Under the pieces are notes generated by a model. That model saw nothing but the letters and a program-made list of their open reading frames with translations. It did no database searches and was not told the origin of the DNA. The position numbers and the translations under genes were made by a program. From Bacillota bacterium (GTDB taxonomy: Bacteria; Bacillota; Sulfobacillia; Sulfobacillales; Sulfobacillaceae), in assembly GCA_021792935.1 (NCBI GenBank), contig JAJYTS010000006.1, positions 1 to 41,312 of the forward strand: DNA of 41,312 nt, in the 5' to 3' direction. Numbering within the stretch: the stretch's first letter is position 1; every line of letters starts with the position of its first letter. Positions 16,372-25,727 of the stretch are shown piece after piece.

Positions 16372-16672
16372 AGAAATCCTCCGCCATCCTTCCCCTTGGG
16401 CAACTGTTGTACTAATTATGACAAATCCACGAAAGTAGAGACAAGCCTTTCTTATCCCGACTTGGTGACCAGCATGCAGTAATGGGGCATATTGGTGTTA
16501 AGGGTCTGGCGCCATAGTGCCGGATAGGGTTCTTTCTCGGGCACTGAAATGCCGCTGTCGATGAGACGTGTTTCGCGGTCCAGGCCTTTTGTTTCTTGCT
16601 ATAGTGGGGGTAGCCAGACATAACTTTGCCGCTGCGAGAACTTTGGAGTCCGGCAAGAATAGGAGATAATTT
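16372..16672. other. Divergent intergenic region, synthetase / methyltransferase
   Basis: These 301 bases lie between two outward-reading genes and must hold both promoters. AT-rich runs occur near 16405-16440 (synthetase side) and around 16590-16670 (methyltransferase side). No confident -35/-10 pair or operator was identified, and the minus-strand open frames here lack start signals. Confidence 0.4.
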
Positions 16673-17338
16673 GTGGAGACCGACAATATATACGAAAAAC
16701 AAGTTCAGCGTGTCAATCCTACGTACCCTCAGCTTTTTTCCATGGCGTTGACGTATCTATCAAACCTGGTGCCAGAGGCGGCAGACCTGCTCATTATTGG
16801 AGCCGGAGGCGGCCAAGAGCTGGTTACATTTGGCCAAGCAAGCCCCAAATGGTCTCTGACCGGTATTGATCCCGCGTATGGGATGATTGAGATGGCGCGG
16901 CAACGCGTCGAGTCAGTCGCATTATCCAACCGTATCCACCTTTTTCACGGAATTGTGGAAGACTTGCCGCAAGGTCAGTATGATGCCGCCACCAGCTTGT
17001 TGGTTCTGCATTTTCTTTCCGAAGACGAAAAAATTTCCATGCTGCAAGCGATTTATCAAAACCTCAAACCCGGTGCGCCTTTTATTCTTGCCAGCTTGGT
17101 GGGAACACCCGGATCATTCGCGTATGGGGTGCACCTAGCCGCTTGGGTATCTCATATGGCTGGGCCCGACGCGACGCAGGATGCCTTGGAGGTTCAGGAC
17201 AATATTTTGAGGAATCAATGGCACCTTATTTCCGAGGGTCATTTGTATGAACTTCTTAAAAACGCGGGTTTCATCAACGTCGATCGATACTATTATTCGT
17301 ATCTGTTTGGGGGATGGATTGCTTTCAAGCCCTCATAA
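16673..17338 (+). CDS. Class I SAM-dependent methyltransferase
   Basis: The 221-residue Rossmann-fold protein has motif I LLIIGAGGGQEL, an acidic residue at the end of strand 2 (LTGIDPAYGMIEMA), a motif-III-like ATSLLVLHFL and a post-motif LKPGAPFILASLVG. The layout resembles CmoA-like or Methyltransf_25 proteins, which methylate small molecules or make carboxy-SAM. GTG 16673 has AGGAGA 6 bases upstream. It stands alone, with a decayed region downstream. The acceptor is unknown. Confidence 0.85.
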   Translation: METDNIYEKQVQRVNPTYPQLFSMALTYLSNLVPEAADLLIIGAGGGQELVTFGQASPKWSLTGIDPAYGMIEMARQRVESVALSNRIHLFHGIVEDLPQGQYDAATSLLVLHFLSEDEKISMLQAIYQNLKPGAPFILASLVGTPGSFAYGVHLAAWVSHMAGPDATQDALEVQDNILRNQWHLISEGHLYELLKNAGFINVDRYYYSYLFGGWIAFKPS

Positions 17339-17462
17339 AGGTCATTAGGGCAAGAACCTGTTGACGGCACCATTTAGATCATGGAGATCCGCCTTAAAAC
17401 ACAATGGGCCTGCTCAGCCAAAGGGAAGGGAACCCGTGGGCCCACCTTTGGCGCCACGTTGA

Positions 17463-17687
17463 CGCCCTGCCACCAAGAACGAAGCCGCCATCGTCAAGCG
17501 AGACCTTGGCATCACTTTAGAGAGGTGGTGGCTTAATCACGTTCTCGGCGGAAGGGAAGGAAAGCCCAGGCTTGTAGGCCACAACCCCCAAGAATACAAA
17601 TTCCCATAAAATGTCAGCGCCTGCGCAAAAGTCATTAACAACATTAAGGCACGTATCGCGCAGGGTAAAACGCATCAGATCGAATGA
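17463..17687 (+). pseudogene. Degenerate ORF of unknown family
   Basis: One frame is open for 48 codons, is interrupted by a TAA at 17607 and continues in the same frame to TGA at 17685. Both halves look protein-like (VKRDLGITLERWWLNHVLGG and then AKVINNIKARIAQGKTHQIE), so this is probably the 3' part of a gene killed by a nonsense mutation. No start or ribosome binding site is present and I do not recognise the family. Confidence 0.35.
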
Positions 17688-17705
17688 TTCGATTGTACAG
17701 TCGAA
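17688..17705. repeat. Near-perfect 18-bp palindrome
   Basis: The sequence TTCGATTGTACAGTCGAA reads almost the same on both strands, with one mismatched pair between the halves and TGTACA at its centre. It directly follows the stop of the degenerate ORF. It could be a protein-binding site or a relic of a mobile element end. Confidence 0.4.
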
Positions 17706-17840
17706 CGCCCTCCGATATCCCCGCTGACGGTTTGGTTAGCGCCATCCAACGCGAGTGAATCCATTGCCCCCATCACGCCACCTAAAGGTCTAGCGGGATT
17801 GAGATATTCCGCGCAGTGCACGTGCAATTTTCTTGATTCC

Positions 17841-17858
17841 GTAACAGTGTTATGTTAC
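17841..17858. promoter_or_regulatory. Candidate operator before yhbD
   Basis: Perfect 6-bp arms GTAACA and TGTTAC are separated by six bases, 18 bases upstream of the yhbD start and over the expected core promoter (a TTGATT lies at 17833-17838). Since YhbD carries a MerR-like DNA-binding domain, this may be its own binding site. Assignment is by position and symmetry. Confidence 0.45.
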
Positions 17859-17876
17859 GTTAACGAAGGGGCCGTT

Positions 17877-18500
17877 ATGGAAGAGAATCTGATATCAAAA
17901 AAAGAGTTGCTGGAACTGACCGGCATCTCATACGGACAGCTATACCGATGGAAGCGAAAGAATCTCATCCCGGAAGTTTGGTTTATCCGAAAGTCAACGT
18001 TTACGGGGCAAGAGACATTCTTTCCGCGGCAGGAAATGTTGGCTCGCGTCGAGCGCATCAAGAATATGAAAGAGGATTTATCCCTGGACGCCTTGGCTGA
18101 TATGTTTTCACCAAGCCCTTCCGACGTGCGTTTGAGTTTGGATGAGATTGCATCACGAAACATTGTTACAAGAGAGACATTAAAAGTGTTTGCGGAACTT
18201 TATCCCGACATCAGCGGCATGGGGTTTATCGACATTTTGGCGGCATATGCCATGGACCGTGCGTTGCGGACGGGAGAGGTAACCCGTGCCGAGGCGGGGC
18301 AGATGGTTCGAACGGTGGAGGAGCACATTGAAAAGTTCCACGGAAAATCTTGTGACTTGCTGTTTGTCCGCAATTTGGGCATTGGCACCTGTTTGTTAGT
18401 CGATTCCTCGGCGGATATATATTTTGACAGCAATTCTAACGTGGCGGTCCGGATTTCTATGGCAGATTGCGTGGAGCAAATTAAAATGTTGGTCCCATAG
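17877..18500 (+). CDS. yhbD: YhbD-family MerR-like regulator (DUF4004)
   Basis: The 207-residue protein starts with a MerR-type winged-helix: LISKKELLELTGISYGQLYRWKRKNLIPEVWFIRKSTFTGQETFFPRQEMLARVERIKNMK. The segment RKSTFTGQETFFPRQ is characteristic of the Bacillus YhbD family. A linker and an uncharacterised C-terminal domain follow (about 100-207). ATG 17877 is used because AAGGGG lies upstream; the frame opens earlier at 17799. The stop shares one base with the next start. In B. subtilis yhbD precedes the bactofilin genes bacE and bacF (yhbE, yhbF), and the same order is found here, which fixes the identity better than similarity alone. Confidence 0.85.
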   Translation: MEENLISKKELLELTGISYGQLYRWKRKNLIPEVWFIRKSTFTGQETFFPRQEMLARVERIKNMKEDLSLDALADMFSPSPSDVRLSLDEIASRNIVTRETLKVFAELYPDISGMGFIDILAAYAMDRALRTGEVTRAEAGQMVRTVEEHIEKFHGKSCDLLFVRNLGIGTCLLVDSSADIYFDSNSNVAVRISMADCVEQIKMLVP

Positions 18501-19138
18501 TGGGCGTCATCATGACGGGAGGCTGGCATGTTGTGAATGAGGGATCCGGCATCAATCTTGTCATCTCCGGCGTTGGCACCGCGTCGGGGGGAACCTATCA
18601 AAACGTTGAAATTAAGGGCGTTGGTACCGTAAATGGGGATATTCGCTGTGTCGTAGGTCGTGTGGAAGGGGTGGCCACCATTGTGGGGAGTGTAGCTGCT
18701 GAGAACCTGTCGATACAGGGAAAGGCGACCATTAGAGGAGATGTTATGGGTGGTGCCGTCACCTTTGAGGGGCAGGTCAAAGTATCGGGCCGATGCAATG
18801 CCGACCGGTTTTCAGGCATGGGCGGGGTAAGGATCGCCGGGCTCTTAAACGCGGATGAGGTGAACCTGCGGTTGGTGGGGCCAACACATATTGAGGAGAT
18901 TGGAGCCAGTGTCATTCGCGTCGTGAAGGAGCCTGTCCCCACAATTTTTGGCCGGTTTAAGACGCTTTCCGCCAATGTCATTGAGGGTGATGACGTGTAT
19001 CTGGAAAATACCCAAGCGAATGTGGTTCGCGGAAATGACGTGGTATTGGGGGTGGGTTGCAAAATTGCCTCAGTCGAGTACCGGACGGCATTTAAGGCGC
19101 ACGAGACGGCAACCGTTGGCCAGCATTCGAAAGTTTGA
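18500..19138 (+). CDS. bacE: Bactofilin (polymer-forming cytoskeletal protein), BacE-like
   Basis: About 212 residues with a right-handed beta-helix pattern: repeated G-x-G-x-hydrophobic-x-G units such as ISGVGTASGG, IKGVGTVNGDIRC, GVATIVGSV, GKATIRGDV and GQVKVSGRC at about 18-residue steps. Bactofilins polymerise into filaments without nucleotide. The B. subtilis homologue BacE acts, with BacF, at the membrane in flagellar hook and basal-body assembly. GTG 18500 overlaps the yhbD stop by one base but lacks a good ribosome binding site; ATG 18512 or GTG 18533 (with GGGAGG about 10 bases upstream) are possible real starts. It is 38 bases from its paralogue. Confidence 0.85.
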   Translation: MGVIMTGGWHVVNEGSGINLVISGVGTASGGTYQNVEIKGVGTVNGDIRCVVGRVEGVATIVGSVAAENLSIQGKATIRGDVMGGAVTFEGQVKVSGRCNADRFSGMGGVRIAGLLNADEVNLRLVGPTHIEEIGASVIRVVKEPVPTIFGRFKTLSANVIEGDDVYLENTQANVVRGNDVVLGVGCKIASVEYRTAFKAHETATVGQHSKV

Positions 19139-19176
19139 CCACGGGTTAGCATTAATTGTGAGGAGGGTGGTGCGAT

Positions 19177-19734
19177 ATGAATAATGAGCCTCAGATTATT
19201 CGCGCTTTAAGAATTACTGGAACTGGCTCGTCCATGGGTGGGGCGTTTTCTGTAGTGCGAATTACGGGAGAAGGTGCCGTGAACGGTAGTCTTCAATGCG
19301 CCCGGATGACCGTGATAGGGCAAACCGCTATCGATGGGAATATCCATAGCCAAATCGTCAAAGTTCAGGGCGATTTGTCGGTGACAGGCGATTGCACGGC
19401 GGAAACCTTCCAGGCTAGGGGTGCCATTCATATAGGCGGACTTTTGAACGCGGGAGAGACGGAACTGCTGCTGCATGGTCCTTCCCAAGCCGTGGAGATT
19501 GGCGGAAGCCAGATCCGGGTTAGGCGGTCACGCTTCAGCAATCCTGATGTTGCCTCCTTGAATGTGGACGCGGTGGAGGGCGATGTGGTGCGGGTGGAGT
19601 ACACTCACGCCAAAGTGGTCCGCGGCCATCACGTGGAAGTGGGACGGGGATGCCACATCGATTTGGTAGAGTATTACCAGGAGTTTCGCCAGGCACCTCA
19701 AGCGGTCGTGAAGGACTCGCGGCATATTGGTTGA
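19177..19734 (+). CDS. bacF: Bactofilin, BacF-like
   Basis: The 185-residue protein is the paralogue of the preceding bactofilin, with the same beta-helix spacing (ITGTGSSMGG, ITGEGAVNGSLQC, IGQTAIDGNI, VQGDLSVTGDC, ARGAIHIGG) and a shared C-terminal block, where VEGDVVRVEYTHAKVVRGHHVEVGRGCHIDLVEY matches the VEGDDVYLENTQANVVRGNDVVLG segment of its neighbour. Its ATG has GAGGAGGGTGG upstream. Tandem pairs of bactofilins behind yhbD occur in Bacillus, where the two proteins work together. It is the last gene of the operon. A short palindrome 12 bases after the stop lacks a T-run. Confidence 0.87.
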   Translation: MNNEPQIIRALRITGTGSSMGGAFSVVRITGEGAVNGSLQCARMTVIGQTAIDGNIHSQIVKVQGDLSVTGDCTAETFQARGAIHIGGLLNAGETELLLHGPSQAVEIGGSQIRVRRSRFSNPDVASLNVDAVEGDVVRVEYTHAKVVRGHHVEVGRGCHIDLVEYYQEFRQAPQAVVKDSRHIG

Positions 19735-20037
19735 AGCGCCGGGAAGCCAGCCATTGGCTGGCGAAAGAGAACGGATATAACAAAGGGGAACGAATGGCGC
19801 TATTGCTTGGTCGTGCGTGAAGATCACCGCCACTGCCTGAACGAAGTCTGAGGGCTACGTCACACAAAAGCTTTGAGCCATGATGTGTTAAAGGTGTCGC
19901 CCAGCAATTGAGCGCTCTAAGGTGAGAGCCGCCGCTTTGGGTCGGCGATGCGCAAGAGAGGCGGGCCGGTCTGTTCTCCGATTCGCGCCATGCGCACCCC
20001 CAACCCAAAAGCGGGTCTCCGTCAAAAATCTAGGAAA
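19735..20037. other. Convergent intergenic region, bacF / pntB
   Basis: These 303 bases separate converging operons. An 8-bp perfect inverted repeat (GCCAGCCA and TGGCTGGC) lies at 19746-19762, 12 bases after the bacF stop, but no T-run follows, so it is at best a weak terminator. On the minus side, after pntB, only a short ACCC/GGGT hairpin is visible. No ORF is convincing. Confidence 0.45.
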
Positions 20038-21392
<1,355 letters not shown>

Positions 21393-21396
<4 letters not shown>

Positions 21397-21686
21397 CGTG
21401 CATCCTCCCCCCGTTCCGACCGAAACATTCCAAGAATGCGGTCAGTTACCACAAAGCCTCCAACTAAGTTGGCGGTGGCGAAGAGGACGGCAACCAGGGC
21501 AATGGTGAAGGCGAAAGCTCCGTGTACGGAGAACGCCAAAATTAGCGCGCCGACGAGAATTACCCCGTGAATAGCGTTGGTGGCGGACATTAAGGGGGTA
21601 TGAAGAATGGATGGGACTTTGGAAATGACTTGAAAGCCCGCCAGCACCGCCAAAATAAAAATGTAGAATTCAGCTGTTAGCGACAT
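21393..21686 (-). CDS. pntAB: NAD(P)+ transhydrogenase, alpha subunit part 2 (membrane domain)
   Basis: The 97-residue protein has three membrane helices and the conserved segment FYIFILAVLAGFQVISKVPSILHTPLMSATNAIHGVILVGAL, the hallmark of the small alpha-2 subunit (the S-A-T-N-A-I-x-G block is near-invariant). It supplies the transmembrane part of alpha, which in Escherichia coli is fused to the NAD domain. ATG 21686 has AAGGAGG upstream. It overlaps pntAA by 17 bases and pntB by 4, so the three chains are translationally coupled. Confidence 0.93.
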
Positions 21687-22845
21687 CGACCATTCCTCCT
21701 TCTCCTATTCGTTGCCGTAAGCCAGGATGCAAAATGGATCCCTCATGAACCACGAGGGTGCGCTGGATGAGATCGTCGTCAGGAAGAGCTAAGTGGTGAT
21801 CTGGATCCCAGGAGATGGGCGCCTCTTGCAAATAGTTGAGGAAGTTGGCAAGATTTCTAGAGAAAAGCTGGCTGGCATCGCGGGGAAGCTGGGACGCGAT
21901 CTTTTTGGGGCCCAAAATTCGAATGGCCGCGAAATCAACTTCCTCGCCTAGCCGGGTCTCATCGGTATTCCCTCCAGTTTCGGCCGTCAAGTCCACGATG
22001 ACCGAACCAGGCTTCATTTCGCGGATCATGTCGGAGGTGATGAGAATGGGAGCGCGGCGCCCAGGAATTTGGGCGGTCGTTATGATTGCGTCAGCCCGGG
22101 CCACCGGACCCGCCAACCTGTCGGTTTCTCGCTGGTGAGCGTCCTCGGCCAGTTCTTCCGCATAACCATCTTGGGTATGGGTGCTTTGCACGTCCATGGT
22201 GATAAATGACGCACCAAGGCTTTCGACTTGTTCCCGTACTTCTGGACGGGTGTCAAAAGCTTCCACGATGGCACCCATGCGGTGGGCGGTGGCGATGGCT
22301 TGCAGTCCGGCAACGCCAGCGCCTAAAACCAGCACCCGCGCAGGCGCGATGGTACCCGCCGCCGTCATCAGTAGTGGGAAGAAGCGACGCAGCCGCTCTG
22401 CCGCCAAGATGACCGCGCGGTATCCCATGACAGTACTAAGTGAGGACAGCACATCCATACTCTGGGCACGGCTGATGCGTGGCAAAGAGTCCAAACTAAG
22501 GGCCGTGATTCCTGATTGGGCCATAGCTTCAAAAAGTTCTGTGGGTGCGGCGTACGGCTTAAGCAGCCCTACCACCGCCGTCCCTGGTCGCGCGAGCCGC
22601 CAGATTGATAAATCCCACCCAGCCTCTACGGCGGCGATAATATCCGACGCCTTCACGACCTCTTCCAGTTGAGGGCTGACAATGGCTCCCGAGTCGCGAT
22701 ATTCCGCATCGGGCCATCCGGCGTTGGTCCCGGCTTCGGATTGAATAGAGACCCGATGACCCGCCTGAGACAGGCGCCGTACGCTATCCGGTGACAAGGC
22801 CACCATGGTTTCTCCCGGAGCTTCCCGCAATACACCGATATCCAA
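21670..22845 (-). CDS. pntAA: NAD(P)+ transhydrogenase, alpha subunit part 1 (NAD-binding domain)
   Basis: The 391-residue soluble domain I carries the alanine dehydrogenase/PNT N-terminal fold (IGVLREAPGETMVALSPDSVRRLSQAGHRVSIQSEAGTNAGWPDAEY) and the NAD-binding domain (VLVLGAGVAGLQAIATAHRMGAIVEAFDTRPEVREQVESLGASFI; the RPEV block marks PntA). It binds NADH and donates hydride to domain III of PntB. The TTG start at 22845 has a GGGGGG run about 7 bases upstream; no in-frame ATG lies nearby, and the protein begins as family members do. First gene of the pnt operon. The transhydrogenase could supply NADPH for biosynthesis. Confidence 0.93.
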   Translation of the reverse strand: MDIGVLREAPGETMVALSPDSVRRLSQAGHRVSIQSEAGTNAGWPDAEYRDSGAIVSPQLEEVVKASDIIAAVEAGWDLSIWRLARPGTAVVGLLKPYAAPTELFEAMAQSGITALSLDSLPRISRAQSMDVLSSLSTVMGYRAVILAAERLRRFFPLLMTAAGTIAPARVLVLGAGVAGLQAIATAHRMGAIVEAFDTRPEVREQVESLGASFITMDVQSTHTQDGYAEELAEDAHQRETDRLAGPVARADAIITTAQIPGRRAPILITSDMIREMKPGSVIVDLTAETGGNTDETRLGEEVDFAAIRILGPKKIASQLPRDASQLFSRNLANFLNYLQEAPISWDPDHHLALPDDDLIQRTLVVHEGSILHPGLRQRIGEGGMVDVANS

Positions 22846-23650
22846 CTCATCGCCCCCCTGGAGAATTTGCGTGATATTTTCTCATATTGGTCTGGAATAA
22901 CAACAATTCGCCCGTGAATGGTAGAATGACGGACCCGTACGGTTGCGTGAAAAATTCAGCGGGATATGTTGACCCCAACCATGGTCTACGTGATGGTGAT
23001 CCACGATTGATCAGTCAATTAACTAAGCAACGTGCTTCCATGGGTGTTCTGCCATGATTTAGATACCGATTATGACGGCAATGCCTGCCGGAAGTTTGTC
23101 TGGATCCAATGACTGGGTTTACAACATATCTCGTGAAGATGGGAAAACGGTCGGGGGGTGTATGCGGTTGGTAGCATTCCCCGATGTTTCGCAACACGTT
23201 AAACTTCATTATAACAGGGTATACCTTCAATGTCAGTATAGTTTGGAAGCGGTTTTTTTATTTTTGCTCAGAGTGGTTCAGAAGATGGAGGGGGGGAGCC
23301 GCAATCTGTCAGCTTCCGCCGTACTCCGTTGCCTTATACGGTTATTGAGGTTTCCTCCGCATCCACCGTTGAGGAAGGCGGTGTCGTAGGAAGTCTACGC
23401 ATTTATTACGGATTCGTGCAAACTATTGCGAACCGCAGGCGCTGGGTAAAGTTCAATTGTTAGTTTCACGGTAGGTTCCGTGGGATATCGCGGTTGGGAT
23501 TTTACGCGGCATGAACCCTCTTAACCCCAATCCCTCCGCACCAGCCTTTTCTGGCGCCAACAACACGGATTTTGGGGGTGCTATACGGAAAAAGGCTGGC
23601 AATGTGCACGGACAAAGTTAATGGGGCCGTTGCCGCACCAGCAAATAATA
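22846..23650. other. Intergenic region between the pnt and liv operons
   Basis: About 800 bases with no convincing gene; a plus-strand frame at 23072-23389 lacks any family motif or ribosome binding site and has irregular composition. The part next to pntAA (22860-22930) is AT-rich and should hold the pnt promoter. The far end leads into the terminators of the liv operon. Confidence 0.45.
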
Positions 23651-23668
23651 AGAGGGCCGCAGCCCTCT
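23651..23668 (-). terminator. Second (back-up) hairpin of the liv operon terminator pair
   Basis: Perfect 7-bp arms AGAGGGC and GCCCTCT enclose a 4-base loop. On the minus strand TATTATTT follows; on the plus strand seven A's follow. It lies just beyond the main terminator, so the two act in series on transcripts leaving livK. Confidence 0.65.
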
Positions 23669-23709
23669 AAAAAAAGGTGAGTGGCCCGCGAATGAACCGC
23701 TGGCCACTC
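23669..23709 (-). terminator. Rho-independent terminator of the liv operon
   Basis: On the minus strand, 9 bases after the livK stop, 8-bp arms GAGTGGCC and GGCCACTC (23702-23709 with 23679-23686) close a hairpin, extended by an inner GCG/CGC pair. It is followed by ACC and a run of seven T's (23675-23669). This is a textbook intrinsic terminator that closes the eight-gene minus-strand operon. Confidence 0.88.
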
Positions 23710-23718
23710 CTTGGCGAT

Positions 23719-24978
23719 TCAATATCCGAACAGGTCTTGTGGAGAGATGCCTACCACTTTAAACAGTGTTCCCGATGAGGTGAAGCCGTCCGCCTCGGCG
23801 GCTCCCATCACGTTGTGGAACTTGTTGAAGTCTTCAGGTCCGCTGGCGCCTTGATAGTTAATCTTCTTGTGAGCCTTTATAGCGGCTTCTGCTTGCTTAA
23901 AGTTGTACACGGGAACACCCGGGCCGTTCGCCACGTTTTTGATGTCTTTGACGTACACGGTGGGATTGGTAGACTTTGCCTCAATCATGGCCAACGCGAT
24001 AATATTCATAGCGTCGTAGCCATTGTTGGACAAGATGATAGGCTGTTGACCACTGAACTCATGAGCGTAGTAGCGGGCATAATCGGCAGCGGCTGGGCCT
24101 GACGCGCTAGCTGGCGGCTGTACCGAGACCAATTCCTTTGCCGCGTAGCTTACACCGATGGCTTGCGCGAACTGCGCGGAGGCCGTCACGTCATCACCAA
24201 TTAGCGGGATGTTCCCCCCGCCGAGCTGTTGAAGCTCGGAGAAGAAGGTCGAACCACTCTGGGGATCGAGCTGGGTGTAGATGACGTCTGGCTTGGCGGC
24301 CAAAATCCGTTCAACTTCGCTTCGATAAGAGCTTTGGTCCGGCACGATACTCATGTCACTCACTACGTCGACACCATGTTTCTTCAACGTACTTTCGACA
24401 GGATTGTTTAACGTCTGCGCCGATGCATTGGCGCCCCATAAGAGGGCGGCACGCTTGTAGTGTTTGATCTGAGTCCCGTAATACGCCATCGCCACACCCA
24501 TCTGGGAATCAGATGGGGTCACGCGATAGATGTACTTATATTTCATGTGGTCAAGCTGGGTTGTCCCGCCGATTGTCATATCGACAAGCTTGTCCTGATT
24601 CAGTTGCCGAATAACAGAGGTAATGGTCAGCGAGGATGGCCCAATCATGGCGACAGGATGTGCCGTGGCGATGATTTGACTAACGGCGGGAACCGCGTCC
24701 ACTGGGTCGCCCACCGTGTCGGCCGTGACAATTTGCACTTTATGGCCCAATACGCCGCCATTGGCGTTAATTTGGGTTACCGCCACGTCTACTCCGTTTA
24801 AAGTGTCGGGGCCAATAAACGACTCCATGCCACTAAAGGGGGACGCCACCGCAATGGTAATAGGCTTGAGCGCGGGCTTTTTCGCGTGCGCCGATGCGGC
24901 CGGAGCTGACAAGCCCGCAAGAATCCCAGCTGTTACTAGCGTACTGGACATCAATACAACCGATTTGTGCTTCAACAC
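23719..24978 (-). CDS. ABC transporter substrate-binding protein, branched-chain amino acid type (LivK family)
   Basis: The 419-residue exported protein starts with a signal peptide (KHKSVVLMSSTLVTAGILAGL, then APAASAHA with a likely AxA cleavage near residue 31) and has no lipobox cysteine. The mature part is a type I periplasmic-binding fold: ITIAVASPFSGMESFIGPDTLNGVDVAVTQINANGGVLGHKVQIVTAD is the family opening, with AMIGPSSLTITSVI as ligand-cleft segment. GTG 24978 has AAGGAGG upstream. It is the last gene of the operon, 37 bases after livF. Family members bind amino acids but also aromatic and dicarboxylic acids, and the enzyme genes of the operon suggest a carboxylate. Confidence 0.9.
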   Translation of the reverse strand: MLKHKSVVLMSSTLVTAGILAGLSAPAASAHAKKPALKPITIAVASPFSGMESFIGPDTLNGVDVAVTQINANGGVLGHKVQIVTADTVGDPVDAVPAVSQIIATAHPVAMIGPSSLTITSVIRQLNQDKLVDMTIGGTTQLDHMKYKYIYRVTPSDSQMGVAMAYYGTQIKHYKRAALLWGANASAQTLNNPVESTLKKHGVDVVSDMSIVPDQSSYRSEVERILAAKPDVIYTQLDPQSGSTFFSELQQLGGGNIPLIGDDVTASAQFAQAIGVSYAAKELVSVQPPASASGPAAADYARYYAHEFSGQQPIILSNNGYDAMNIIALAMIEAKSTNPTVYVKDIKNVANGPGVPVYNFKQAEAAIKAHKKINYQGASGPEDFNKFHNVMGAAEADGFTSSGTLFKVVGISPQDLFGY

Positions 24979-25015
24979 GGATTATACCTCCTTAACCAGC
25001 AATAACCGTTGATAG

Positions 25016-25723
25016 TTACCGTCCTAAGAACATCTCACCAATATCTTCGCGCTCCAATAGTTCGCCAGCGGGCCCCTCCTCTCGGTTTTCTCCGGCGACC
25101 AGCAAATAAGCTCGATCCGCTAAGGACAGTGCGGTGTTGGCGTTTTGTTCGACCACTACCACAGCCTTGCCCGTTTGGGCGATCGCCAGGATGTGATGCC
25201 AGACAATTTTCGTATAGCTGGGAGAGAGACCGGCGGTTGGCTCGTCTAGCAAGAGCACCGACGGGTCCGACATCAGCGCGCGTCCCATAGCCAGCATCTG
25301 TCGTTGACCTCCGCTTAGGGTTCCCGCCGAACGGCGGGCCGCCTTCAATAGATCGGGGAAAATAGCGAAGACCTGATCCATCCGGTCTTTGGGATAGTGT
25401 TGTTGGCGGTATCCGCCAATCTCCAAATTTTCTCGAATCGAGAGACTGGGAAATACGTTGCCATTTTGCGGGACATAGGCCAGCCCGCGTGCCACTAAAC
25501 GATCCGCCGTCACTCGGGTCACATCTTGTCCATCAATCGTAACGGTGCCGGAAAAAACGGTAATTAGCCCGAAGATCGCTTTGAGCAATGTCGATTTCCC
25601 GGCGCCGTTAGGGCCGATAATAACGGTGGAGGTTCCCTCCCTGGCGGTGAGGTGAACATTTCGAATGATGGCGTTCTTCCCGTATCCGGCCGTAAAATTT
25701 TCCACGACTAAAGCGCGTTCCAT
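25016..25723 (-). CDS. livF: ABC transporter ATP-binding protein LivF
   Basis: About 235 residues with all ABC motifs: Walker A GPNGAGKST, Q-loop, signature LSGGQRQM, Walker B VLLLDEPTAGL and the H-loop region VVVVEQNA (Glu-Gln instead of a His at the usual site is normal for LivF). The opening LVVENFTAGYGKNAIIRNVHL is typical of LivF. ATG 25723 is preferred over 25756, since the preceding gene ends only 4 bases before it and a GGGGGG lies 8 bases upstream. It energises the importer with LivG. Confidence 0.92.
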   Translation of the reverse strand: MERALVVENFTAGYGKNAIIRNVHLTAREGTSTVIIGPNGAGKSTLLKAIFGLITVFSGTVTIDGQDVTRVTADRLVARGLAYVPQNGNVFPSLSIRENLEIGGYRQQHYPKDRMDQVFAIFPDLLKAARRSAGTLSGGQRQMLAMGRALMSDPSVLLLDEPTAGLSPSYTKIVWHHILAIAQTGKAVVVVEQNANTALSLADRAYLLVAGENREEGPAGELLEREDIGEMFLGR

Positions 25724-25727
25724 GACA

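Larger units (their letters stand above)
17339..17876. other. Region between methyltransferase and yhbD with decayed coding DNA
   Basis: Over 500 bases without an intact gene. It holds a degenerate reading frame (17463-17687), a near-perfect palindrome immediately after it (17688-17705) and an inverted repeat just before yhbD (17841-17858), each listed separately. No terminator with a T-run was seen after the methyltransferase. Confidence 0.45.

Noticed and set aside
19746-19762. 8-bp inverted repeat after bacF as a terminator
   Set aside because: Perfect arms but only one base between them and no T-run; reported in the intergenic note, not as a terminator.
23072-23389. 105-codon plus-strand frame between the pnt and liv operons
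   Set aside because: No start signal or known domain and irregular composition; probably a chance open frame.
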